Of a DNA stretch of 62,485 bases, positions 31,281 to 39,946 are shown in pieces. The notes beneath the pieces are model-generated. The model was not told where the DNA came from, ran no database searches, and saw only the letters and a program-made list of their open reading frames with translations. The position numbers were made by a program, and so were the translations under genes. The stretch is from Rhodocyclaceae bacterium (lineage in GTDB: Bacteria; Pseudomonadota; Gammaproteobacteria; Burkholderiales; Rhodocyclaceae). How positions within the stretch are numbered: the stretch's first letter is position 1; each line of letters opens with the position of its first letter. The stretch is from NCBI GenBank assembly GCA_011391215.1, contig JAABQX010000048.1:1-62485 (forward strand), in the 5' to 3' direction.

Positions 31281-31864
31281 ACAATCCTGCGTTTGCCGCG
31301 CTGGCCGCACAGTTCGCCCCCCGCTTCCTTCAAGTCCGTCGCGGCACATGGATTTCCATCGGCCTCGGCCTGATGACACTTTTCGTCATGCTGATATGGG
31401 CAGCAGTTTCGCTGTTCGGGTGGCTGTGGGGCCAAGGCAAATCGCTCACCGAAGGCGCGCCGGAGGCGGTGCGCATCATCGCATCGCAGCTAGAACAGGC
31501 CGTTCCCGGCGCACGCGAGACGCTCGGCGACCTGGTGCCGGCGCTCAAGCCCGAACCACCGCCACGTGATGTATCGGGCACGGACATCGGCCCCGTGACG
31601 CGCTATCCCAGCTTGGTGCGCTCGCACTGGCATCGCGACGGCCCCGAGATCACGGTACGCTACGCGGGTCGCGCCAACTACACCACCGTGCTCGACCACT
31701 ACACCCAGAGCTTCGCCACGCAGGGCTACGCGCAGAGCGTGATGTCAGCCACGCCCGAGGCAGAGGCGCATGAATACCGCAAGGGCGACGACCGGGTGCG
31801 CTTCGAAATCACGCGGCTACCGCAAGGCAAGGTCAAGGCGACCATCGTCGCCATCCTGCCATGA
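31277..31864 (+). CDS. Hypothetical membrane-anchored protein (195 aa)
   Basis: N-terminal TM helix; coupled to neighbouring ORFs. Confidence 0.6.
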   Translation: MNNPAFAALAAQFAPRFLQVRRGTWISIGLGLMTLFVMLIWAAVSLFGWLWGQGKSLTEGAPEAVRIIASQLEQAVPGARETLGDLVPALKPEPPPRDVSGTDIGPVTRYPSLVRSHWHRDGPEITVRYAGRANYTTVLDHYTQSFATQGYAQSVMSATPEAEAHEYRKGDDRVRFEITRLPQGKVKATIVAILP

Positions 31865-31886
31865 CCGACTTTTCAGGAAAAGACAC

Positions 31887-32837
31887 ATGACACCTCAGGA
31901 ACAGAAAGCGATTCTCGCCATCGCCATCCATGCCGCCTTCGCCGATGGTGCGAAGGATAAGCGCGAGCGCGAGGAAGTGCGCCGCGTCGCCGAGAATCTG
32001 GCCGACGAGAGCGGAACCCCCGACCTGCCTCGCCTGTATCAGGACGTGTTGCTCAAGCGCCTGCCGCTGGCCACCATTACGGCGATGCTCACCGATACCG
32101 GCCAGCGCCAGTTCGCCTATGAAATGGCGCTCTGCGTCTGCGAAGTTGACGGGCGATTGGCCGACGGCGAGCGGCGCTTCCTCGATGAACTGAAGCGCCT
32201 GCTTGCGCTGCCGGCGACCGAGACCGATCTGATCGAGGGAGAAGTCGACACGCTGATCGACCAGACCAAATTCGTGCCACCGCAGCCTACAACCACATCT
32301 GCGCCCGCCGCCCTGTCGGCAGTTTCCGCTGCCGAGCATGACCAGTCCATCCTCAATGTCGCACTGTTGGCCGGCGCGCTGGAACTATTGCCGCAGTCCT
32401 GGGCCTCGATGGCCATCATCCCGTTGCAGATCAAGATGGTCTATGGCATCGGCCAGGCACACGGGGTGGCGCTCGATCAGGGCCACATCAAGGAGTTCAT
32501 CGCTGCTGCCGGGGTCGGGCTGACCTCGCAGTATCTGGAGCAATTCGGCCGCAAGCTGCTGGGTGGCCTGCTCGGCAAAGCCGCGGGCAAGACCTTCGGC
32601 AAGCTCGGCGGCGCGGCGACCGGCATGGCCTTCTCCTTCGCCACCACCTACGCGCTCGGTCAGGCCGCCAAACGCTATTACGCCGGCGGACGAACGATGA
32701 ACACGGCCCTGCTGAGCGAAACCTTCCAGAGCCTGCTCGGCCCGGCCAAGCAAATGCAGGCCGAGTACCTGCCACAGATTCAACAGAAGGCCGCCACGCT
32801 CGACGCCGGCCAGATCATGGCGCTCGTGCGCGCCTGA
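31887..32837 (+). CDS. TerB-like N-domain plus DUF697/YcjF-like C-domain protein
   Basis: AIHAAFADGAKDKREREEVRR..., CEVDGRLADGERRFLDELKRLL; C-terminal Gly/Ala hydrophobic region. Confidence 0.7.
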   Translation: MTPQEQKAILAIAIHAAFADGAKDKREREEVRRVAENLADESGTPDLPRLYQDVLLKRLPLATITAMLTDTGQRQFAYEMALCVCEVDGRLADGERRFLDELKRLLALPATETDLIEGEVDTLIDQTKFVPPQPTTTSAPAALSAVSAAEHDQSILNVALLAGALELLPQSWASMAIIPLQIKMVYGIGQAHGVALDQGHIKEFIAAAGVGLTSQYLEQFGRKLLGGLLGKAAGKTFGKLGGAATGMAFSFATTYALGQAAKRYYAGGRTMNTALLSETFQSLLGPAKQMQAEYLPQIQQKAATLDAGQIMALVRA

Positions 32838-32853
32838 GGGAACCCACATGAAC

Positions 32854-32877
32854 GCCGTCCCGCCAGCGCCGACTTTT
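32854..32877 (+). repeat. Dispersed repeat copy (perfect)
   Basis: GCCGTCCCGCCAGCGCCGACTTTT, intergenic. Confidence 0.95.
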
Positions 32878-32909
32878 GAGAAACTTTTCTTTAACCACAG
32901 GAGACCAAA

Positions 32910-33590
32910 ATGAACTATCCAAGAACCCAAGCGATCGCCCTGCCGCACAGCGGCGCGGAATCCGTCCTCGCCACCAACAAGGTGATCCGCAACACCTACA
33001 TGTTGCTGTCGATGACGCTGCTTTTTGCCGCCGTTACCGCAGCCGTATCGGTGGTGCTGAAACTGCCGCATCCCGGACTGGTCATTACCTTGGTGGGCTA
33101 CTTCGGCCTGCTCTTCGCCACACACAAGCTGAAGAACAGCGGCTGGGGTCTGGTCTCGGTGTTCGCCCTGACCGGTTTCATGGGCTATACGCTAGGCCCC
33201 ATCATCAGCCGCTATCTCGGCCTGCCCAACGGCGGCGAGATCGTCATGCAAGCAATGGGGGGCACGGCGGCGATCTTCGTCGGCCTCTCAGCCTACGCGC
33301 TGAGCACGAAAAAGGACTTCAGCTTCATGGGCGGCTTCCTGATGGTCGGCATCCTGCTGGCCTTCCTCGCCGGCCTGGCGGCGATCTTCTTCGAGATTCC
33401 GGCGCTCTCCCTGACCGTCTCGGCCGCCTTTGTGCTGCTGATGTCCGGCCTCATTCTCTTTGAAACCAGCAACATCATCCACGGTGGCGAGACCAACTAC
33501 GTGATGGCCACGGTGACCCTGTTCGTCTCCATCTTCAACCTCTTCACCAGCCTGCTGCAATTGCTGGGTTTTGTAGGTAGCAACGAGTAA
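32910..33590 (+). CDS. Bax inhibitor-1/YccA family membrane protein
   Basis: NKVIRNTYMLLSMTLLFAAVTAA..., LILFETSNIIHGGETNYVMATVTLFVSIFNLFTSLLQLLG. Confidence 0.93.
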   Translation: MNYPRTQAIALPHSGAESVLATNKVIRNTYMLLSMTLLFAAVTAAVSVVLKLPHPGLVITLVGYFGLLFATHKLKNSGWGLVSVFALTGFMGYTLGPIISRYLGLPNGGEIVMQAMGGTAAIFVGLSAYALSTKKDFSFMGGFLMVGILLAFLAGLAAIFFEIPALSLTVSAAFVLLMSGLILFETSNIIHGGETNYVMATVTLFVSIFNLFTSLLQLLGFVGSNE

Positions 33591-33637
33591 GTCGGCACCA
33601 TGGCATTTGCCGCCAATAGTCACTGAAGGAGAAACCA

Positions 33638-34027
33638 ATGTTCAACCCCATTACCATCCCGTTCGGTAGCAAGATGTTGTTTAACGGAGTCAAGCTGAAA
33701 CCCGGCGTCACCGTGGCCGACATCGAGTTGGCGCTCGGCGAGATGTGTCATGTCGTGAAGGAGACCTATGGCAACGAGTCCGGCGGTTTCATTGCCGGTC
33801 AGGTATTCGCGTTTTCAGGCTTCATCAGCAAGGAAGGCTCCGTAAAATCGGTCAAGGAGCCAGATTACGACATTGCCATCGTCACTTACTGGACTTCCTT
33901 CGAACAGCATGAAAAGTCCCATGCGGACAAGGCATTCAAGGATAAATTCAATGTCTTGGCCGAGATGAGCAATGATACTTTCGAACTTGGCTTCGACATG
34001 CTGTGGCAAGGCATCCCCGAAGAATAG
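33638..34027 (+). CDS. Hypothetical protein (129 aa)
   Basis: SD AAGGAGA; MFNPITIPFGSKMLFNGVKLKPGVTVADIE... Confidence 0.65.
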   Translation: MFNPITIPFGSKMLFNGVKLKPGVTVADIELALGEMCHVVKETYGNESGGFIAGQVFAFSGFISKEGSVKSVKEPDYDIAIVTYWTSFEQHEKSHADKAFKDKFNVLAEMSNDTFELGFDMLWQGIPEE

Positions 34028-34036
34028 GAGACGTCC

Positions 34037-34660
34037 ATGTTTTCCGTCTACGGCGTTACCGAACAGGTATTTAGCGGCACGTTGGAGGCGATGAATCGCG
34101 TGCACCGGTTGGCGCGCGCACGTTCTGTGCGCGCGATCGACCAAGACGGCGATGAGTTCGGCGTCGAGGCAGTTGTTACGCACCCGACGCAGGAGGCGGT
34201 GCGAGCCTATCGCAACATGCTGCCGGAGGAACTGGAGCGTGGCCCGCTTGTCCATGCAGCGCAGGTAATGACTCGCCCGGCTGTTACGGTGCGGGACGAT
34301 GCAACGGCCGCCGAAGCCTGGCGCACCTTGCACGACCGACATATCCGCCAGGCGCCGGTGCTTGACGCTGACAGTAATCTGATTGGCATCGTCAGCGAGC
34401 GCGACCTGCTGACGGCCATCGATGTGGACGGCGGCGAAGTCATTGAGAACCTGCGCCGCAGGGTGCGTGACGTGATGACGACGCCCGTCGTGGCCGCCGC
34501 CCCCGTCACCGATATCCGGCGGGTCGCGGCCGCGATGCTGGCGGGCGGTGTCGATGGTGTCTCCGTCGTCGGCAATGACGGCCGGCTGCTGGGTTTAGTT
34601 TCGCGCAGCGACGTGATGCGCGCCGTAATCCAGGACCCTCCGTTGAGCTTATGGCGGTGA
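34037..34660 (+). CDS. Tandem CBS domain protein
   Basis: AQVMTRPAVTVRDDATAAEAWRTLHDRHIRQAPVLDADSNLIGIVSERDLL..., VRDVMTTPVVAAAPVTDIRRVAAAMLAGGVDGVSVVG. Confidence 0.9.
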   Translation: MFSVYGVTEQVFSGTLEAMNRVHRLARARSVRAIDQDGDEFGVEAVVTHPTQEAVRAYRNMLPEELERGPLVHAAQVMTRPAVTVRDDATAAEAWRTLHDRHIRQAPVLDADSNLIGIVSERDLLTAIDVDGGEVIENLRRRVRDVMTTPVVAAAPVTDIRRVAAAMLAGGVDGVSVVGNDGRLLGLVSRSDVMRAVIQDPPLSLWR

Positions 34661-34679
34661 AGCCAATAGAAAGCACCAT

Positions 34680-35525
34680 ATGAACGAAGAAACGACGATG
34701 CTCCTTCGCCAGCACGTGCGCCGCTGGATCGAGCAGCCACGCGTCCAGAGTGCCGTCATCGGGCTGATTCTCATCAACGCCGCACTGTTGGGAATGGAAA
34801 CTTCACCTGCCGCGATGGCGGCAGCGGGCGGCCTGATTGTTGCCCTCGACCAGGCCATCCTTGTGGTATTTGTCGTCGAGATTGCGCTGCGCCTTTACGC
34901 CCACCGCACCGCCTTCTGGCGCGACCCATGGAGCGTCTTTGATTTCGCTGTCGTCGCCATTGCTTTGCTGCCCGCCACCGGGCCATTGGCAGTCCTGCGC
35001 GCCCTGCGTGTCTTGCGCGTGTTGCGCCTGCTGACCATGGTCCCGTCGATGCGTCGTGTCGTCGGCGCATTGCTGGCGGCGATTCCGGGGCTGGGCTCGA
35101 TCGCCATGGTACTGCTGATCATCTACTACGTCTTCGCCGTCATCGCCACCAAATTGTTCGCCGCCACCCACCCGGAATGGTTTGGCGACATTGGCCGGTC
35201 CCTCTACACGCTGTTTCAGATCATGACGCTGGAAAGCTGGTCGATGGGCATCGCCCGTCCCGTGATGGAGCACTTTCCCTACGCCTGGACCTTTTTCATC
35301 CCGTTCATCCTGGTGGCGACCTTCACGATGCTCAACCTGTTTATCGCCATCATCGTCAATGCCATGCAAAGCTACAACGAGGCGGAGCAGCACAATGCGA
35401 AACAGGCCGTGGACATGGCGCGCCAACACATCGAAGCTGATCTGCATGCCGAAATGCGTGGCCTGCGCGCCGAAATCCGCGAACTGAAAGCGCTGCTGCC
35501 GACTACCCCCGCATCGCCACACTGA
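34680..35525 (+). CDS. Voltage-gated ion channel (bacterial Nav-type, one repeat)
   Basis: S4-like LRALRVLRVLRLLTMVPSMRRVV; pore region LFQIMTLESWSMGIARPVME. Confidence 0.9.
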   Translation: MNEETTMLLRQHVRRWIEQPRVQSAVIGLILINAALLGMETSPAAMAAAGGLIVALDQAILVVFVVEIALRLYAHRTAFWRDPWSVFDFAVVAIALLPATGPLAVLRALRVLRVLRLLTMVPSMRRVVGALLAAIPGLGSIAMVLLIIYYVFAVIATKLFAATHPEWFGDIGRSLYTLFQIMTLESWSMGIARPVMEHFPYAWTFFIPFILVATFTMLNLFIAIIVNAMQSYNEAEQHNAKQAVDMARQHIEADLHAEMRGLRAEIRELKALLPTTPASPH

Positions 35526-35546
35526 ACTTATCGCCAAGGAGAACCC

Positions 35547-36428
35547 GTGAAACGCATATTCCTCTTCCTCGCCACCAACATGGCCATCGTGCTGGTGCTG
35601 TCCGTCACCATGCGCCTCCTGGGCGTCGAACCCTACCTCAACGCAAACGGCCTGAATCTCACCTCCCTGCTGATCTTCGCCGCGGTCATGGGCTTTGGCG
35701 GTTCCTTCATTTCGCTGGCCATCTCCAAGTGGTCGGCGAAGAAGGCGATGGGCGTGCAGGTGATCGAAGCGCCGGCAAATACGACCGAATTCTGGCTGAT
35801 CGAAACGGTGCGCAAATACTCGACCGCAGCGGGCATAAAGATGCCCGAGGTCGGCATTTTCGACACGCCCGAGGTCAACGCCTTCGCCACCGGCATGAGC
35901 AAGAACAGCTCGCTGGTAGCCGTCTCCAGCGGTCTGTTGCAGCAGATGTCTAAAAGCGAAGCCGAGGCCGTCATCGGTCACGAAATCGCCCACGTCGCCA
36001 ACGGCGACATGGTGACGCTGGCGCTGATTCAGGGCGTGGTGAACACCTTCGTCATGTTCCTCTCGCGCGTCATCGGTCACATGGTGGATCGGATCGTGTT
36101 CAAGACCGAGCGCGGCCAAGGGCCGGCCTTCTTCGTCACCATGATCGTCGCCGAACTGGTGCTGGGCGTACTGGCCTCGATCATTGTTATGTACTTCTCG
36201 CGCCAGCGCGAATTCCGCGCTGACCGCGGCGGCGCCAGCCTCGCCGGGCGCCAGAACATGATCGCCGCGCTGGAACGGCTGAACTCGCTGCATCCAGCGC
36301 CCCTGCCGGAAAAGCTGGCGGCCTTCGGCATCAGTGGCGGTGGCGGTGGTGGCATCAAGCGCCTGTTCATGACGCATCCACCTCTGGAAGAACGCATCGC
36401 GGCGCTGCGCCAGGAAGCCCATTCATGA
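35547..36428 (+). CDS. htpX: Protease HtpX
   Basis: [25 protein letters not shown] zinc motif; [15 protein letters not shown]. Confidence 0.95.
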   Translation: MKRIFLFLATNMAIVLVLSVTMRLLGVEPYLNANGLNLTSLLIFAAVMGFGGSFISLAISKWSAKKAMGVQVIEAPANTTEFWLIETVRKYSTAAGIKMPEVGIFDTPEVNAFATGMSKNSSLVAVSSGLLQQMSKSEAEAVIGHEIAHVANGDMVTLALIQGVVNTFVMFLSRVIGHMVDRIVFKTERGQGPAFFVTMIVAELVLGVLASIIVMYFSRQREFRADRGGASLAGRQNMIAALERLNSLHPAPLPEKLAAFGISGGGGGGIKRLFMTHPPLEERIAALRQEAHS

Positions 36429-36724
36429 AAGACATTGCCAACTTCATCGCCAGTTTCCGGCGCTTCCAGGAAAAGTACTTCAGCGCGGACCGCGAACTGT
36501 TCTATCAACTGCGACAGGGGCAACGCCCCAAAGCCGCGATCAGCGCCTGCGCCGATTCCCGTGTTGATCCGGCCCAGGTTACCGACGTCATGCAACTCGA
36601 CGCGGAATTGCTCGATGTCAGCGACGAAGCCGGCCGGGCCATGGCGAGCGTGCGCTTTTCAGGCCAGATAAGGGAAGAGGCAACTGCTGTGCCGTGTCGC
36701 CGACGTGTTCCGCGCCAGCGGTGA
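36425..36724 (+). pseudogene. Chimeric remnant: beta-carbonic anhydrase N-terminus joined in frame to a Tim44-like C-terminal segment
   Basis: [50 protein letters not shown] (carbonic anhydrase-like), then QVTDVMQLDAELLDVSDEAGRAMASVRFSGQIREEA (Tim44-like), then low-similarity tail. Confidence 0.65.
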
Positions 36725-36805
36725 TTGAACGCGGTTGCCGGTGTCAGTGGTACTCTCCGCAACAGGACGCAGATTTCCATGGTCCATTGCGAAAGGTAGA
36801 TATCC

Positions 36806-37312
36806 ATGCCGCAAAGATGGCTGCAAATCAAAGGGGATCCCTCGGTACGCGCTTTCCTTTTCGAGCAACAGCGCGTGGAGAGTCTTTTTGACACCTCTAT
36901 CGATCAGGTACATGCGCTTGTTACGGCGCTACTGACGCGCAAGGGGGTGTTCCACGCGAAGATTCATTACTCGTCGAGCCAGCTGACCTGCTGGTTTGCC
37001 CGCGACCCTTTCTGCTATGAAAAGTTTCTCCGGGAGGAGGTACTTGAGGAAGGTTTCCTTGACCGTTTCCCGGATGCCGATCACGCCGGACGCACTCCAG
37101 TGATCGATGCTGCGGGGATCGACCGCCTGCTCGGCGAGTTCCGGCGCCTGCGGCTGACCGATGAAACGATCTACCTGCGCAATGTGGCAGTGAATCTTAT
37201 CAACGGCATGATCAACATGTCCTTCTCATGCGACGGCACCCATTACATCGACCATAAGACGTTTTTTGCAAAGCTCGACAATTTTGAAACCTTGGACACG
37301 GAGATCCCATGA
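36806..37312 (+). CDS. Hypothetical protein (168 aa)
   Basis: Coupled (ATGA) to the next ORF; coding-like composition. Confidence 0.65.
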   Translation: MPQRWLQIKGDPSVRAFLFEQQRVESLFDTSIDQVHALVTALLTRKGVFHAKIHYSSSQLTCWFARDPFCYEKFLREEVLEEGFLDRFPDADHAGRTPVIDAAGIDRLLGEFRRLRLTDETIYLRNVAVNLINGMINMSFSCDGTHYIDHKTFFAKLDNFETLDTEIP

Positions 37313-38079
37313 CCGAACAGACCTCTCCCACCCCGGAGCACCCGCCCTTTCCAACCATTCGTACCGTACCGCCAGAGCGCCCGCTGCTCTGGCTCAAGCT
37401 GGGTTGGGCCGACCTGATGGCCTGCCCGGGGTCGAGCCTGTTCTACGGCTTGTGCTTCGTGGCCGGCGGACTGCTCATGGTTGCCACCCTCGGCGGAGCA
37501 CCCGAGTACATCGCCGCCGTTACGTCGGGCTTTCTGATCGGCGGCCCGTTCCTTGCTATCGGACTCTACGAGATCAGCCGCCGCCGCATACAACAACTGC
37601 CCTGCAATCTCGTCGCGACCATGACCGCATGGAAAAGCAACGTCTCCAATCTGGCTATCTTCGCTGCCGTGCTGCTGGTGCTCTTTCTCGTCTGGGCGCG
37701 CGCCTCGCTGGTTGTCTTTGCCCTGTTCTATTCAGGGGAGGTTCCGACCATGGCGACCTTCATGCGCCATGTCATTTCCACCGATCACATCGACTTTCTG
37801 ATCGCCTATTTTGCGGTCGGCGGAATCTTCGCCCTGATCGCCTTCGCCATCAGCCTGGTCTCGATCCCGCTCATGCTTGACCGCGGCCACGATGCCATCA
37901 CTGCGGCCATCGTCAGTGTGCGCGCCCTGCTGGCGAACATCCCGGCAATGTTCGTCTGGGCCGGCATCATCGCGTTGTTTGGCGGCATCGGGCTGGTAAC
38001 CTTCTTCGTGGGCATTCTGATCGCGGGGCCGCTCCTGGGGCATGCCACGTGGCACGCCTATCGCGACCTGGTGGAATAG
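37309..38079 (+). CDS. DUF2189 family membrane protein
   Basis: LKLGWADLMACPGSSLFYGLCFVAGGLLM..., GPFLAIGLYEISRRR, GPLLGHATWHAYRDLV. Confidence 0.88.
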   Translation: MTEQTSPTPEHPPFPTIRTVPPERPLLWLKLGWADLMACPGSSLFYGLCFVAGGLLMVATLGGAPEYIAAVTSGFLIGGPFLAIGLYEISRRRIQQLPCNLVATMTAWKSNVSNLAIFAAVLLVLFLVWARASLVVFALFYSGEVPTMATFMRHVISTDHIDFLIAYFAVGGIFALIAFAISLVSIPLMLDRGHDAITAAIVSVRALLANIPAMFVWAGIIALFGGIGLVTFFVGILIAGPLLGHATWHAYRDLVE

Positions 38080-38087
38080 CCAAAATT

Positions 38088-38112
38088 GCCGTCCCGCCAG
38101 AGCAGACTTTTT
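38088..38112 (+). repeat. Dispersed repeat copy (2 mismatches)
   Basis: GCCGTCCCGCCAGAGCAGACTTTTT between convergent DUF2189 and psiE-like genes. Confidence 0.85.
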
Positions 38113-38159
38113 GCGTCCGGTATTCTGATCATGCAGCGGGCCCTTCTCACTGCCGGAGC

Positions 38160-38624
38160 TCACTCACGGACTAAGGGCTTTGCGGAGCCTTCACTGGCGT
38201 CCTCGTTATAGGGGAAGCGCACATGGCCATAGCGGATGATCAACACACCCAGCGTCAGCAGGAAAATTGCCGCCGCCACGGCCAGCATCCGCCACTCGGT
38301 CATTTCCTTGATATCGAGAATCAGGTAGCGCGCCAGCGCCACCATGGCGATGTACATCGGGAAGCGTACGGGCAGCTGTCCGGACTTGAAGTACTGGCCG
38401 ATCATTGCCAGCACTTCGAGATAAAGGAACATCAGCAGCAGGTCGGCGAGTTGCACCCGGTGGGCGCTGATCATGGCCATGACCTCGTGGTACATGGCCA
38501 CGGTGGTGGCAATGCCGATGGCCAGCAGGCCGAGATATTCGACGATATCGAGACCGCCGCTGAAGACGCGGCGCAGGCGGTCGAAGGTGTGGGAGCGGAT
38601 ATCCATAGGGAGGTGCAGGGGCAA
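38160..38624 (-). CDS. Phosphate-starvation-inducible PsiE family protein
   Basis: Four TM; LLLMFLYLEVLAMIGQYFKSGQLPVRFPMYIAMVALARYLILD. Confidence 0.85.
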   Translation of the reverse strand: MPLHLPMDIRSHTFDRLRRVFSGGLDIVEYLGLLAIGIATTVAMYHEVMAMISAHRVQLADLLLMFLYLEVLAMIGQYFKSGQLPVRFPMYIAMVALARYLILDIKEMTEWRMLAVAAAIFLLTLGVLIIRYGHVRFPYNEDASEGSAKPLVRE

Positions 38625-38787
38625 GTAGCACTACTACGCTGCGACAGTGGAACTCTACCGCAAATGGCCTGTCGCCGGTATTCTCCCGACGGCAAGCCAA
38701 CATCGGGGTCAGGGTTGTTGTCCGACAAACAAAGCAGGATAATCAGTACCTGCTGATGCACGCTCCCGCGCATGGCCATCACACAAC

Positions 38788-39372
38788 ATGACCAGCTACC
38801 TTTTCATCATTCTCGGCGCCGTTCTCGTCAATAACGTCGTCTTCGTCCGCATCCTCGGGCTGTGCCCTTTCATGGGGGTGTCGAAAAAGCTGGAAACCGC
38901 CATCGGCATGGGTGCCGCGACGACCTTCGTGCTGACGCTGGCCAGCGGCACCAGCTACGTGATCGACAACTGGCTGCTGATCCCGAACGACCTGACTTAT
39001 CTGCGCACGCTGTCGTTCATCGTCACCATCGCCTCGATAGTTCAGTTAACCGAGCTGATCATCCAGAAAACCAGCCCCTTGCTGCATCAGGTGCTGGGCA
39101 TCTACCTGCCGCTCATTACCACCAACTGCGCGGTGCTGGGCGTGCCACTCTTGAACATCGGCATGCGCCATAACTTCGTCGAGTCGATGATGTTCGGTTT
39201 CGGCTCGGCGATCGGTTTCACCCTGGCCCTGGTGATGTTCGCCGGCATCCGCGAGCGCCTCGAAGGCGCCGACGTGCCGGTGCATTTTCGCGGCACGGCC
39301 ATTGCCATGATCACCGCCGGCATCATGAGCCTGGCCTTCATGGGCTTCGCGGGTCTGGACAAATACAAGTAA
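38788..39372 (+). CDS. rnfA: Rnf electron transport complex subunit A
   Basis: [35 protein letters not shown]. Confidence 0.95.
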   Translation: MTSYLFIILGAVLVNNVVFVRILGLCPFMGVSKKLETAIGMGAATTFVLTLASGTSYVIDNWLLIPNDLTYLRTLSFIVTIASIVQLTELIIQKTSPLLHQVLGIYLPLITTNCAVLGVPLLNIGMRHNFVESMMFGFGSAIGFTLALVMFAGIRERLEGADVPVHFRGTAIAMITAGIMSLAFMGFAGLDKYK

Positions 39373-39385
39373 TGGCTCCCAACGC

Positions 39386-39946
39386 ATGATCGCAGCGATT
39401 CTCGTCATGGCCATCGGCGCCGTGCTGCTGGGCGCGGCGCTGGGTTATGCCGCCATCAAATTCAAGGTCGAAGGCGACCCGCTGGTCGAGAAGATCGACG
39501 CCATCCTGCCACAGACGCAATGCGGCCAGTGCGGCTACCCCGGCTGCAAGCCTTACGCCGAAGCCATCGCCAAGGGCGACGCGGAAATCAACTGCTGCCC
39601 GCCCGGCGGCGAGGAAGGCATCAAGAAGCTCGCCGACCTGCTCGGCCGCGAATTCAAGGAATTGTCGGGCGAGCACGGCATCGAAAAGCCCAAAAGCGTT
39701 GCCTTTATCGACGAACAGACCTGCATCGGCTGCACCTTGTGCATCCAGGCCTGCCCGGTGGATGCCATCGTCGGTGCGGCCAAGCAAATGCACACCATCA
39801 TCGCCAGCCAATGCACGGGCTGTGAGCTATGCCTGCCGCCCTGCCCGGTGAACTGCATCACGATGGAACCGATCACCGAAAACGTCGAAACCTGGAAGTG
39901 GAAGTATCCGGTGTTTCCGCTGCATCCTGCTGGTACAACCCACTGA
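39386..39946 (+). CDS. rnfB: Rnf complex subunit B
   Basis: [36 protein letters not shown]; two 4Fe-4S motifs. Confidence 0.95.
   Translation: MIAAILVMAIGAVLLGAALGYAAIKFKVEGDPLVEKIDAILPQTQCGQCGYPGCKPYAEAIAKGDAEINCCPPGGEEGIKKLADLLGREFKELSGEHGIEKPKSVAFIDEQTCIGCTLCIQACPVDAIVGAAKQMHTIIASQCTGCELCLPPCPVNCITMEPITENVETWKWKYPVFPLHPAGTTH

Noticed and set aside
34803-36422. 539-aa ORF antisense to the ion channel and htpX
   Set aside because: Shadow ORF; no recognisable domain; strong + strand genes.
26054-38624. Transmissible locus of stress tolerance (tLST-type island)
   Set aside because: htpX and a PsiE-like gene are present, but no ClpG, sHsp20, YfdX, HdeD or KefB-type genes were seen.
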